From NCBI RefSeq assembly GCF_016808335.1, contig NC_053140.1, forward strand, positions 30,913,586 to 30,977,585: a stretch of 64,000 nucleotides of DNA. Direction: 5' to 3'. The translations under genes were made by a program, and so were the position numbers. The DNA comes from Panicum virgatum (lineage: Eukaryota > Streptophyta > Magnoliopsida > Poales > Poaceae). Under the pieces are notes generated by a model that was given only the letters and a program-made list of their open reading frames with translations, ran no database searches and was not told the origin of the DNA. Positions 34,935-46,129 of this stretch are shown one piece after another. The stretch's first letter is position 1; each line of letters begins with the position of its first letter.

Positions 34935-36088
34935 CGCCATGCTGGATTCCAAGGCAAGTGGGGATTGGAATCTATCAATTTGTACCATGGGTTTGTGTTG
35001 GGGAAATGCATGGAAAGGGATGTGCTTGCTCCAAAGAATATCGGTCTAAGCAGGTTTGACATGGATTTCACTTACCCAAGGTGCAGTACCGTGGGGTACA
35101 GGTAATGCACAACCTTTTGCAGAGAGAGCCGACCATGGGTTACAGGTAAACACTTCTAGGAAGACAAAAGCTACATTGATCAACATGCTGAACTGGACTA
35201 GCCCAATAGACACTGCTACACTGCTACCAGATTATTGGCCACGAAGGTTGCCGCTGAGTTGGCAAAGAGCCTCCTAGCTGCCACTATCCCTGGGACAATT
35301 CAGTCTGTCTCTACACTTCTTGATTACACTAACAAACAAAGGAAAACTGGAAACCCACTTATGGTCACTGATGATGAACAAGAGGCAATAGCACATGATC
35401 AAATTCTGGATGGCTCCAACAACCATGAGGAAGAGAAGGGTTCAGTTCCAGACACTGTAACATGCTGGAAACCCAAAACCGCTCAATCCAACAACATGAT
35501 ACTCCACAAGAAAACAACATTGCCAGATGCTGGCAATGGATATCAAATTCCAATGAGAAGAAGTCACCAACAGAAACAGACAAGGATGATCTCCTCCCTG
35601 CACTGGGCATGTCAATTCTTGACAGCCTTGCTTGTTGTGATCAGGACAACTGTGAGGAGATCAGCAGAGCAACTAGCCTCATACCGAAGATTGTAGGATT
35701 CACAACCTACGACAGAAGTAACAAGACTTATACCGACATTCAATGGAAGGTCCTTATGATGTCCTCACTGAAGATGCTATACAGGCTAACGAGCATTGCT
35801 GGGGAAATAGGTGTGATACTACGGCACAAGGTATCAAAGCATCCCTTCCTACTGAGAAACCTCGCGGAGATCATGAAAGATAGCGTGACCAGCCAAGAAT
35901 CAAGAAAGTTGGTGGCAGGAATCCTCAGAAACCTTGCCGTTGATGCAGACACAAGGCAAGCGATTGGGCACGTCCAAGTCCAAGTGATTACTACCAGGCT
36001 GATGAAAGAATTTCTCACTTCAGATGTGCCCTCGAGTACAAATGCTGATTGGATGCTACGGAAGATCGCTGGGAAAGCACTAGCAGTG
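34935..36088 (+). pseudogene. ARM-repeat-like host gene fragment
   Basis: The readings resemble a grass ARM-repeat family: about 34945-35090 (KWGLESINLYHGFVLGKC), then 35235-35460 (KVAAELAKSLLAATIPGT), then 35462-36088 (HPFLLRNLAEIMKDS, KLVAGILRNLAVDADTRQ). The second and third lie in different frames, so a frameshift near 35460 is needed. The third reading ends at 36088, where a LINE poly(A) begins. An N-terminal part is not present. The paralog family is uncharacterised to me; ARM repeats usually bind proteins. It is almost certainly non-functional. Confidence 0.6.
36075..36088. repeat. Target-site duplication of LINE, left copy
   Basis: AAGCACTAGCAGTG directly precedes the LINE poly(T). 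It matches 41257-41270 at 13 of 14 positions. Confidence 0.8.
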
Positions 36089-36247
36089 TTTTTTTTCCTC
36101 GAAAGACGCAGGAGAACTGCGCTTCATTATATTAAGAAGAAGAGAGGGAAAAATTCCCCAAAAAAAATACAAGAGAAACACACTCAGCTCAACCAGACAC
36201 ACACCACCACACGCAACTTAGCACCCACTCACTCACACACACACCCA

Positions 36248-37702
36248 CTAAACCCCAGGATTCCAAAGAAACAGACTCGCCCGTGACAGGAAAGGATGAC
36301 CTAAAAACTTTCTTTCTAATCTACGGATGTAGGGGCTATTAAGAATGAAATTCCTCGAGCCCCTGACATCGACCACAGCTTCCTCTCCAGTAAAAGGAAG
36401 ATCAAGATCAGAAAGTTCATGTACGGGAATTCCCAATTCATCCAAATTGATAGAATGTTCTCTAGCTGCGCAACTTCCCAACAGGTTAGCATAAAACTCA
36501 TCAATAATTGCGGCTTTCTCTTGTTGGCTAGTACAAATTTGATCTCCAGAAATCAGCTTTGCAATAAAATTCTTTCTTTTTCTATGCCGGGCATGAAGAT
36601 GAAAAAGTTGTGTGTTAGCATCGCCATCTTTAAGCCAACTGAATCGTGACCGCAGCCATGCCATAGTGCGCTTGAGGGAAGCAAGAGCTAGACTGTGCTT
36701 TTTCAGCTTGTTTTTGAACCAGATCTCCTCCTCAGAGAGTTGGCGGCTGTCCTGAGCAATCTCAAACTGATGTAGAATTTCTCTAGCAAGCGCAAGCTGC
36801 ATAGATAATTGACCTACAGTTTTGCTGCTCCAGCTTTGCAGGCTCTTGGTAACTGCATTAAACTTCTTCTCGAGAGTGATGAAGGGGCACGCACCAACGG
36901 GGACAGATGTCCAGGCAGAGGCAACAGCTTCTTGGAAGCCTTCAAGTTTCGGCCAGAAGGACTCGAAATGGAATCGACGTCGACCTCGCTGATTGTCATG
37001 AAATCCGAGCAGCAAGGGGCAGTGATCAGAATCGTCTGAGGCTGCACTTTGTAGCAGACAGTTGGGAAAAATATCTTCCCAATCCACTGAACACAGCACT
37101 CTGTCCAAACGCACAAGTGTAGGAGATTCCTGCTGATTTGACCATGTGAACTTATGGCCATGTAACGGTAACTCTTTCAGTGCGAGATCATTAATTAATT
37201 TCCGAAAGCGCCCCATCATTGCTCTATTCAGATTAGCGTTGTTCTTGTCTTCATCCTTATAGATAAGGTTAAAATCACCAGCGATCATCCAAGGACCTGG
37301 GCAAGCCGCACGAATATCACGTAGCTCTTGCAAAAATTGGATCTTAGCATCATTACCTTGAGGGCCATAAACACAAGTTAGCCACCAATTTTGTCCATTA
37401 GACTGAGAGACCTGGATGGTTATACTGTGATTATCAATTCTTGGATTGTCGGAGACTCTGATGTGTCTCCTCCAGGCCACAAGGATCCCCCCACTAGCAC
37501 CAACAGCAGGAACAGCAGAGAATTCAGAGAAATATGAGCCAAGAGCAGAGAGCAAAACTCTATTTGACATTGCCGAGATTTTGGTTTCTTGGATACACAA
37601 AATGTCTGCCCGTGAGGCATCAACTATGGTACGCAACGAATCCTGTCTAGCTGCAGAATTAAGCCCCCTCACATTCCAGATCAGAATTTTTTCAGGATCC
37701 AT
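36248..37702 (-). pseudogene. LINE ORF2, endonuclease domain only
   Basis: The start is taken at the ATG at 37702, before EKILIWNVRGLN; the frame is open from 37735. APE-type endonuclease motifs are present in order: WNVRGLN, IQETK, TCVYGPQG, MIAGDFNLI, and DSDHCPLLL. A linker follows with the typical DANTQLFHLHARHRKRKN. The reading then breaks near 36380, where reverse transcriptase should begin, and continues as unrelated codons to a stop at 36248. The junction looks like a large internal deletion running into the 3' region. The endonuclease residues appear intact. Confidence 0.88.
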
Positions 37703-38429
37703 AAGACAATGTTGAGAAACGACCGAAGGAGGCACCCATTAAGCTAGCAAATCCCCTTCTGCGCTAAGCCCCAAGTCCTCCGGCAAAGACCAATTAAACA
37801 AGGCTGTCATGGCCTGTATATGCGAAGCAGATGGGCGTGGCCAAAAAGTCTAGCATATTCATCTTGAGCTTGCTGAGTAATACCTTCATTCTCGCCAATG
37901 ATGTCCAGGGCCCTCATGACCTTTTTTCTAGCTCTTGTCTCTAGTTCACCCAGTTGGAATTCCACAGCGGCACCAGCGAGACGGCGGCTGCGGCGTGGAG
38001 TCTCTCCAGCCCAATGCGACTTGCGTCGGCGCTTTGGAATGGCAGGCACCGGCAACAGGCCATCAGCACGGCGACAGAGTTTGTCGAGGAAGGCGACCCG
38101 AGCTGCTGCTGGTGGGGTGCGAGGGAAAGACAGGTCCTGGAATGGAGCAGCTCCAGCGGCATCCACATCCTGGCTTGCCCCAGCCGCATCCCTGCCCACC
38201 CCGGTCGTATCTGGCTGGTCGACGGGAGGGGCAGGGGCAGGCCAGCAGGTCGCCATGGCAGGAACCTCTCCATCCTCGACGAGAGTCTCCTCCTGGTGAC
38301 GAGCCTGACGAAGCCGGCGCCTGGAGTAGAACCGCGTCGGGGTGGAATGAAGGCGGGGTGGCTGCGGCGGTAGCACAGTCACCGGCGGAGTGCGAGGGGG
38401 AGTTCCTGTCGCGGTCGTTGCGGGGCATC

Positions 38430-39050
38430 CTATCTATATTCCGTATTCCGAAAGATGCATAGCTATCTATGGCATGGCCCACGTACAGCCCATGCAGCAT
38501 GTAACCGCCGTCCAAAAAATAAAACCAACATGCAACCACCACGAACTGCACGTGGACACATAACACAGGTCATAGGTGCACTTTCTTTTTTCTTTTAATC
38601 TAACATATTAAATTGTTTTCTCTGCTAAAGAATATACTTCAAGATGATACATCCAAAAGTGCCAAACTAGTCAACATTTTAAACTACTTCAGTCAACATT
38701 CAAGATGATACATCCAAAAGTGCCAAACTAGTCAACATTTTAAACTACTTCAGTCAACATTTTAAAAACTCAATACAACAATTCTAATAAACTGATTCAA
38801 CATTTATGAGGACATGTTGAATCAGCACATATAAATTATTGAACATATATATTCAAATTGTTGAAACGATACATTAGGAATGTTGATTTTTTTAAAACAA
38901 TAAAAATATATTAATATTGTATTTTATTTTGTTGCATAAATTGTAAGTAACACCATGGTCCAAACAGAATCATGAAAACATTTATGGTTCAAAAGAAAAT
39001 TGAAAGCAAAGTGTACGATCCAAAAGGAATCTATGGAACTTCTCTTTCCA
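38430..39050. mobile_element. AT-rich insertion inside LINE ORF1
   Basis: GC-rich ORF1 sequence is interrupted by about 620 bp of AT-rich DNA with no coding capacity. It includes a 61 bp tandem duplication starting at 38640 and 38701. Terminal repeats and a target duplication were not identified, so the class is unknown and the limits are approximate. Confidence 0.45.
38640..38761. repeat. Tandem duplication, 61 bp unit
   Basis: CAAGATGATACATCCAAAAG begins at 38640 and again at 38701. The two copies are identical over essentially the whole unit. Confidence 0.92.
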
Positions 39051-41256
39051 CCTTAGCCAGCTGTGCTTGGACAGCTGTCCAGCTCCCCCACGACAAGTTG
39101 TGTGTGTGCATACAATTCCTCCCACCATGTTTCATCATGTCCATTTATTTTAGTCTGCACGAATCTCAAACAGTGGAAGATATCATGCTGCTCTCCATGC
39201 GTTGGGCCAGCTGAACCGTCCCTGCCACCGGAGGGATGACACCCGCCGCCAACGGCCCTCTGCCGACCAAACCGCGGCGGCGCAGAGGCCATGAATCGAC
39301 GGCGCTGCCGAGTGGAGGGACCTTCATCACTATCATCCCCACTGTCATCATCGTGGGAAGAAGAAGGCGGTGGCCTTGAAGCAGCACCTCCAGAGGGAGA
39401 AATTATGGAAGTCATGAAGTTGATAGGATAAGCCAGGAACCTTTTCACCGGGGGGTCTTCAACAATGGCATTTGGGGGTTCAGCAACCCAGAGTTCCTTG
39501 GACGGAGGAATTTTGCTTGAGTCCAAGCACCAAGCAGAGCACCGAAAAAAAGACAAGTCGCTTAACTCAGACTTGATCCCATGCACATGATCAATCCAAC
39601 CGTGAGGGTTTAACAGTTGCTCTACTGTGAGGTCTCCCAAACATGAGCGGGAATGCCGCTGATCTCGATGTCCAACTTACAAGGCAGGGCCTTCCCAGTG
39701 GCTCCGGTTAGCCGGCTCCATTTTTTGCACAGAAGGCTGAATTCTGGCGAGCGTAGTGGCTGCTGCTGGCTGACCAGACGATTCACCAAGCTCACATCGG
39801 GGAGCATGAGCAAATAGCTGGAGGGAGAAGCACGTCGTAGAACCAGCGAGCTTGCCTCGACGTTCAACTTGGCCGCCAGAATGTCAGCAACCGCATGAGC
39901 AGGTTCCTGCCAAAGGCGAGGCACCAATGACTATTACGATCACAGCATGCACCAAATCCTCTTCCGCACGAGCAATGCGGCTACTCCAGTTGATGATGCA
40001 GGGCTTATCCGTCTGCTCATCCAGGGTTGGGGCCGCAAGATCCTCCAGGGTCTGCCCAAAGGGGGAGCATCAGGTGGCGCAGTGGACTCTGACTGCCCAG
40101 CATCGGCACGACGTTTGAACCGCGGCCGCCGCCCTGGTTTGCCTCCGGCACCGCCGACCGATCCGACGTCATCGCTACGACGTGGTCGGTCGTCGGAGAA
40201 CACAGCACGCCCAGCTCCAAGATCGCCGGAGAAGGCCGTTGCGAAGGAGCAGTGCTGGCCGCAACCCGCCCCGCGCTCGCCGGAGTAGACCATTGCGAGG
40301 GGGCGGTGCTGGCCGCAACCTGCCCCGCGCTCGCCGGAGCAGACCGTTGCGAGGGGGCGGTGCAGCCAGTAGTCGTAGATGGAGCGGTCGGCCTCCAAAC
40401 CAACCGGCGCTGGGGAATCAAATTAGGCCCTGGGCAAGAGTACGAGCGATGACCAAGTGCCCGACAGCGAAAACACCTTGGACGCTGCCGGAACTGGACA
40501 ACCAAGTGGGCGGTGGAGAAACAATTGAAACATTTGCCGTGGAGGTCCGTAGGTACTCGCCGGCGTGGACGAGCAGGTTGCTGACGGCGCCCAAGGCCTC
40601 TGCTGAAATGGCACTTGCGCCAGTCTTCAAAGTCAGGTTTGGAGGCCCAGCATTGCTTGATGAATCTCAGCCGCCCCGCCGCCGGCGGTGGGAAAATCTT
40701 CCCACCGGAGCGATGCCAGAGCCCCGAAAAAGCACCACGCGGCCTGGCCGAGGGACGAGACATCGGCCGGGCGCCGCCCGGGACCACGGGTAGAAGCGAC
40801 GCCGATGGGACGGTCGAGACAGAAGCCTGCGAGGCCACCATCCCATGAGCGACCAGGTTGGCGACGGGATGACGAGCCTCACCAGAGGCAGAGGACGCGA
40901 CAGGGACCGGCGCAACCACCGCCGGGAAGACGCCACGGCAGCCAGAAGATGTCGTCCCACGCCCAGCCCGGCTGGCTCCGGCGAGCAGGACATACCTGAA
41001 GGACGGCCTCGCATCCCCAGATTGGCTGGAGGAAGGTGAGGCGTCATTCCACCGCTGGGCCTTGGAGCGACCGACGGTGGCGCAGGGAGAACCGAGAGAG
41101 GAGCGATTGGGGGTGGTGGAGGAGGCTCCCAGCGCCGGGGAGGGGGAAAGGATTGAGGTGGCCGCCGGACCCGGAGTGGGCGCCGGCGTGGGGCTGGTGG
41201 GGCGAGGAGCGCCGGGAGAGGAGAGGGGAGGCGAGAGGTCTTCATGCTTCCTCTTT

Positions 41257-41270
41257 AAGCACCAGCAGTG
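41257..41270. repeat. Target-site duplication of LINE, right copy
   Basis: AAGCACCAGCAGTG is the partner of 36075-36088, with one mismatch. The last TG also starts a sequence (TGTCACCAGAGGGGG) that looks like the minus-strand beginning of a Copia-type LTR. Confidence 0.75.
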
Positions 41271-41596
41271 TCACCAGAGGGGGAGGGGGTGAATGGGAGC
41301 CGAAAATCAATTTTAACAAATCGATCGGCCTAAATCCATATTACACCCAACACATCTCAAATAAGGTGAAAACACACTAGAGGCACTATCAAACGTTCAG
41401 GCACAAGTACATAGCTATCTTGACAAGAATAAAGACTAGATAAAAAGCTAATGAGCTAAAGCTACCATTTTTATTCTCATTTTCCTTTTTGACTTAGGCA
41501 AGAAAAGCAAATTAATTAGCCTTAACAAAACTAACTAAACCTGACAAGAATATTAACTAGCAGCACTAACAAAGCTGAGAGCTAACTAACACAAGG
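41269..41596 (-). repeat. Possible Copia-type LTR fragment
   Basis: The sequence starts TGTCACCAGAGGGGGAGGG, then GGTGAATGGGAG. This is the reverse complement of the CACCCCCTC-type end common in grass Copia LTRs. The other end was not found. It would explain why the ARM-gene reading does not resume after the LINE. Assignment is weak. Confidence 0.3.
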
Positions 41597-41599
41597 TTA

Positions 41600-41944
41600 G
41601 AGCATCTCCAAGAGCTTGACCAAATCCCACTAGCCAAATCTCATATAGCCTTCCATTTAGTCATTCATTTGGCTAGTGTATGGGTGGGGGAACCAACAGC
41701 TTGTCTATCCACCCCCTCCTCCATTCCAAAAAGACTTGTCTGGTGAGTGGACCCCACGTGTCATAGATAGACTCTTTAGGATAGCCAAGGGAACAGGGGT
41801 GCTATATTTGGCCAAGGAAGTGGGAGAAATAGCTAGCCAGATAGCCAGCAGGGTAAGATAGCAAGCCTGTTGGATGCAAGTTTTGCAGGTTTTTCTATTT
41901 TTTTTAGCCAACTCTTTAGGATAGCAGGGCTGTTGGAGTTGCTC
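41600..41944. mobile_element. Tourist-like MITE, 345 bp
   Basis: The ends are GAGCATCTCCAAGAGC and, in reverse complement, GAGCAACTCCAACAGC. TTA occurs at 41597-41599 and at 41945-41947, the TWA duplication typical of PIF/Harbinger MITEs. The word CTCTTTAGGATAGC occurs twice inside. There is no coding capacity. Confidence 0.8.
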
Positions 41945-43485
41945 TTATCAGAATCAAAACAGAAAGCATAGGAATTAAAAACGCAAGCTTTTACCTACAG
42001 AAGCATTTTGTCGAACACTTGGTGGGCGTGGGAGCTGCTTCACAGAGTTGAGCTCGAGCTGGCCCTGGATTTCCAACTCACGCACTTCACTGTTGCTGCC
42101 CTGCACAAAAAGAAGTGGGACTCGAAGGCCACCAACACAGCTCACAAAAATATATCTTCTGGTTGATGAAGATCGAGCTTGTGGAGGTTGTTGCCGTTGG
42201 CGTTCTGCTGCACGAACGATGGAGTCCGCCGGCCGGCCTGCTTCAGTCTGGGCAGCGTGGTCTACGTGCTTGGTACGGTAGCTGGTAGGGTAGGCCCGTA
42301 GGTGCATGCAGCTGCCATCGATTGGCGCGCGCCTGGCTGCTACAGTACAAGTTTGCATGCGTTGCTCTGTTGATTTTTGGTAGTGGCGTCAGCTGATGTG
42401 GCATTAATCTTTTAAATGTCAAATTTTAATAACTTTTTCAAATAAGCTCCAAATTAGATAAATAATTTTGATTACCACAGCGAGCTCTTTGCAAGGATGC
42501 ACTCTATTTTGACATTCGAGATTGTTTTGCAATAGTGAATATTTCATTATTATTCTCTAGTCATTCTGATTTGAATTATAACAACGAATTTTTTACGCAC
42601 TTGATGTTTGAATTTAAAAACATGTCATTATATATCTATATCTGCATATGGTTGAATCTTATTGTTGTATGACTGAATTATTCTATTTACTATATATCAA
42701 TTATTAATTGGACACCACTATTTCGTACCCTGGGTACAGAATAACGAATAGTTATTCTATACCCGAGCCAACCTCTGAGCTCGACACCCGTCCGCGCCTG
42801 TCTTCCCTTCCGCCGTCTGCGTCTGGTTTTTCTTCCACAAACCACGTCCCGCCCATCCGCCTAACCGGTCCTGAATGCGCACCACCCCTGACGCAACTAA
42901 CCGCGCGCAGGAGACGCCCACCACATGCGCTCGCTTCTCCCGCCCATTTTTTTCCAGTTTGACCAAGCGTCCAGTCTCCGGCCTACGGAAAAAAGTAGAA
43001 GCCAGGGAATCGCCCGTTTGTTCTCTCCGAGCTGCATGCATGGCAACGTTATGCATACAAGAAGCCACAAAACAAATTTCTAGGGAAGGGAAAAGAAGGT
43101 TGGCGAGACCAAACAAGCGCTATGATAGAAAATTGATTCGTATGTCCAGAGCAGCGGAAAACAAAAGATTTTGTGCTCCAAAGAAATAAAATGTTTTGTA
43201 GTTGCGCGACATAGTCAGACAGTAATGTTAATTTCCTAGTCTCATATACCAAAAACATGTTGATGCTAAAATCTCATTATCTTACAAACACCACGCATTT
43301 TTTCTGTGCCAGCTCATAAATATCATAAACACCGATGGAGTCGTAATGGCATCATTATTTCTATCACCTGCCACTCCAAACTTATATTTTTATAAGAATC
43401 TATACACATAGGTTCTAAACATACCATTCTTACATGAAACTCAGAATCTATATACTGGAAAACAGATGCTTTCTGCACAAAATCC

Positions 43486-43599
43486 ATCAAGTGATGAACA
43501 AGGGGAACTGTCCCTAAACACCTAATGGTGATGATGGGTACAATCAAGTGATGAACAAGGGGAACTGTCCCTAAACACCTAATGGTGATGATGGGTACT
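43486..43599. repeat. Tandem duplication, 57 bp unit
   Basis: ATCAAGTGATGAACAAGGGG starts at 43486 and at 43543. The two copies are identical to the end of the repeated GGTGATGATGGGTA. Confidence 0.92.
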
Positions 43600-44339
43600 G
43601 CTGAAAGATGACACTATCAATGGAGATCGTGGCGTCCACCGCACCTGCAAAAAATATCATTTTAATATACTAGCGTCATTATCATTTTATAGATTGACTT
43701 TCTGAAAAAACCCATTTGAATGAATGTATTACAGATTGAGTGACAGAGCCCAATTACAAGCAGAGAGCCACTGACTCGCATACACAATGGTAATTAGGAG
43801 AAGGAATTAAATCATTAGCTGAATCAGAGAAAGACATTCCATAGATTGGGTGTAGCAAGCTCAATTTCAACTTGTTCTAGCAGTTTAGTTACTTATCCAG
43901 AGGAGGTAGGCCGCGCCATCTGATGTCAAGGGGAACTTGACACCTAAAAAGCGCTGCAGTTCAGATTGTGATGCTGGATCTTATGCTCGTGTGCTTCCAG
44001 CAATTTCTAAGTTCAACAACCTGCTTTTCCATGATTGTTCAACCATAACCTTCATCTAAATCGCAGCAGCAATGCACCTGTGTATTTTTAAGAAAAAAGA
44101 TTTCTCCAATCCAGTCTTATGGTTTAAGTTTTCTAGATCTTTTGTTTAATTTATTATGTTAGCCATTTCAGTTTAGCCTGTATAGAGGGACTCAATATTA
44201 ACAGTAGTGCCATAAAAAAAACTAAAACAAAGCAACAGAGATTACTAGATGTCATCTAACCTACAATGTGTCCTAAGCAAAGTAACAGTCGGCAACCTTA
44301 AAACTTTAACATCATCCTGTAAATAGGATCCATGAACAA

Positions 44340-44436
44340 CAACAACAACAACAACAACGTAGCCTTTTTCCCAAGCAAGTTGGGATAGGCTAGAGATGAA
44401 ACCCGAAAGAAGGTCAAACAACAACAACAATGAAAC
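44340..44436 (-). mobile_element. RTE-type LINE or SINE tail, 97 bp insertion
   Basis: (AAC)n is followed by GTAGCCTTTTTCCCAAGC and AGTTGGGATAGGCTAGAG. On the minus strand this is the well-known 3' end of plant RTE-type elements with a (TTG)n tail. A perfect 24 bp duplication flanks it at 44316-44339 and 44437-44460. It is a severely 5'-truncated retroposition event. Confidence 0.82.
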
Positions 44437-44573
44437 CCTGTAAATAGGATCCATGAACAATAGAGTATTAATCAGTTGCACTGAACATGTAAATATTTAG
44501 GTCAAACAAGGTCCAAAAGTATACATGCACCAGAGATTTCGTAATTTAATAGCAAAGGTCAAAGGAAAGGACT

Positions 44574-44617
44574 GAATATACTAAGTTTTAGCTATGAATA
44601 TACTAAGTTTTAGCTAT
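44574..44617. repeat. Tandem duplication, 22 bp unit
   Basis: GAATATACTAAGTTTTAGCT (plus AT) occurs at 44574 and 44596 with no mismatch. Confidence 0.93.
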
Positions 44618-44775
44618 GATCAGCACAAAAGGAGGTGCTTCATTTCTGCATTTCTTTCTCCATATAAAACATACAAAGCATGAATTAGGGCACCTCCAGT
44701 GTGCATGGACATCGAACTGTGAGAGGACAGAGGAGAACTTTGATTCGATTTACACACTGCAGTGGTCAAACGGAA

Positions 44776-44821
44776 GCAAAAGATTCCTTGCGTCAAATGC
44801 AAAAGATTCCTTGCGTCAAAT
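44776..44821. repeat. Tandem duplication, 23 bp unit
   Basis: GCAAAAGATTCCTTGCGTCA (plus AAT) occurs at 44776 and 44799 with no mismatch. Confidence 0.93.
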
Positions 44822-46129
44822 GCAGCAGGTACTCAATTTAATTCTTGAACCTAATCATCATTATCACAAATAATTGTCGCCACCAACAGGGATAATCAAG
44901 CAACAACAGGTGAATCGAATTAATGTGAGAAAAGAGGGGCATCAGACTCACCGTAGGCATCAATGAATACTCATCCAAACAAATCTGCCGCTCCAGGGAA
45001 GGAACCCCAAGCTACAGCGGAGGAGATTGGATCCCTGGTGGCCGTCGTCTCCAATCCACAGGGCCGAGCCGATCGGAACCAGGGCACACGATTGACGACC
45101 AAATCAGAAGCTGCTCGAACACCACCCTGCTTGGGTTGATATGCATCTGTGGGACAATCTCTGCCGAGAATCCATCCGGCAAATCGACAGTGTCAGGTGC
45201 AATACCCATTGACATGAACACAGAAGGGAAAACTGAAGAATGATGAAACAAGGAAATAGGGAAAAGGATGACGCATCTACCGATTGCAACAAATTATGAC
45301 CTAATTTGAACTAAACCTGGATGAATCACTGGTACGAACGAACAAATTTGACCAAAATCAAAGGGAATAGAATGGAGTGAGGATAGAGGAGCACCTTGCA
45401 CTTACAAGGGAACTAGATCCAGCGACGATTCATCAAAGAATGAGCACTGACAGACAAATCTAGAGCTTGCACGGAATTAACCGTAGGAACAACAAAAGAT
45501 GAGGGGGAATCACCTGATCGGAGGGCAGGCCGGAGGAGGATCGACAGCGACGGGAGGAGTGAGCAGCATCGGGAATGGGAGGGCATCACCTTGAATGCGG
45601 GGATACGCAGGCGATTCATCCACGCTGTGCCATCGATTCATCCATGACCTGAAGGCAGGCCAGGGGAGGATCTCGTCGGTGGGCCATAGTAGGATCTCCT
45701 GGGGATGACGACGACGGGAGGACGGTCTCACGGAATGCCGTCGGGAGGAGGGAGCGCCGTCGAAGGAGGGGAGCGGCGACGGGCGGAGGTAAGGCGTCGG
45801 GAACGGATCGGCGGCTACGGCAGGCTTCAGTCCCCGGATCGGCGACGGGAGGAGCGGCGTCGGGAGGAGGAGCAGCTGGCATCGGGCGGTGCCAGTTCCT
45901 GGTGATGAGAGGAGCGGCGTCGGGAAACGGATCGGGAGCTGGGGGCGATAGGAAGAACGGGGAAGGCATCGAGAGCTGGGGGTGGGGGAAACCGCTTCGG
46001 GGGCACAGGGGGACGCGAAAGAAAAAAGGAACCGGTGCGGCGCGGGGGGAACCCGAAGCCGGGCGCCGGCCCGGCCCGGGGGTGATCGCTGGCTCGGGTA
46101 TGGAATTGCTTATTCCATACGTAGAGTAT

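Larger units (their letters stand above)
37807..41245 (-). pseudogene. LINE ORF1 (nucleic-acid-binding), broken
   Basis: Parts lie in several frames on the minus strand. There is a proline-rich N-terminus (from 41245). A CCHC knuckle follows at about 40500 (CFRCRALGHRSYSC is intact; the first knuckle lacks its last cysteine). Next come a DUF4283-like middle (39927-39622) and a continuation to 39053. A C-terminal part (38382-37807) has the basic RRRKSHWAGETPRRSRRLAG motif. Frameshifts and the insertion at about 38430-39050 separate these. ORF1 proteins of plant LINEs coat the element RNA. Confidence 0.78.
36089..41256 (-). mobile_element. Internally deleted L1-type LINE, 5.2 kb
   Basis: On the minus strand the element ends at 36089 in a run of eight A preceded by a grass LINE tail (TTAATATAATGAAGCGCAG, then CTCCTGCG). 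It starts near 41256 in GC-rich sequence. It keeps ORF1 (broken) and the endonuclease part of ORF2, but lacks reverse transcriptase. A 14 bp near-identical duplication flanks it. A 0.6 kb insertion splits ORF1. It cannot mobilise itself. Confidence 0.88.
42742..46119. mobile_element. Possible terminal-inverted-repeat unit, about 3.4 kb
   Basis: The left end contains GTTATTCTATACCCGAGCCA (42751-42770). The right end in reverse complement contains AATTCCATACCCGAGCCAGC. Both boundaries lie next to GC-rich subterminal sequence and short hairpins (GAATAAC with GTTATTC on the left; GGAATAAGCAATTCC on the right). No transposase was found and no target duplication is clear. The interior holds short tandem duplications, an RTE insertion and minus-strand ORFs of unclear merit (for example 45616-46212). 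It could be a DNA transposon or a Pack-MULE-like unit, or a coincidence. Confidence 0.35.

Noticed and set aside
37898..38462. Plus-strand ORFs up to 175 codons opposite LINE ORF1
   Set aside because: The minus-strand reading carries recognisable ORF1 motifs; the plus-strand frames are shadows.
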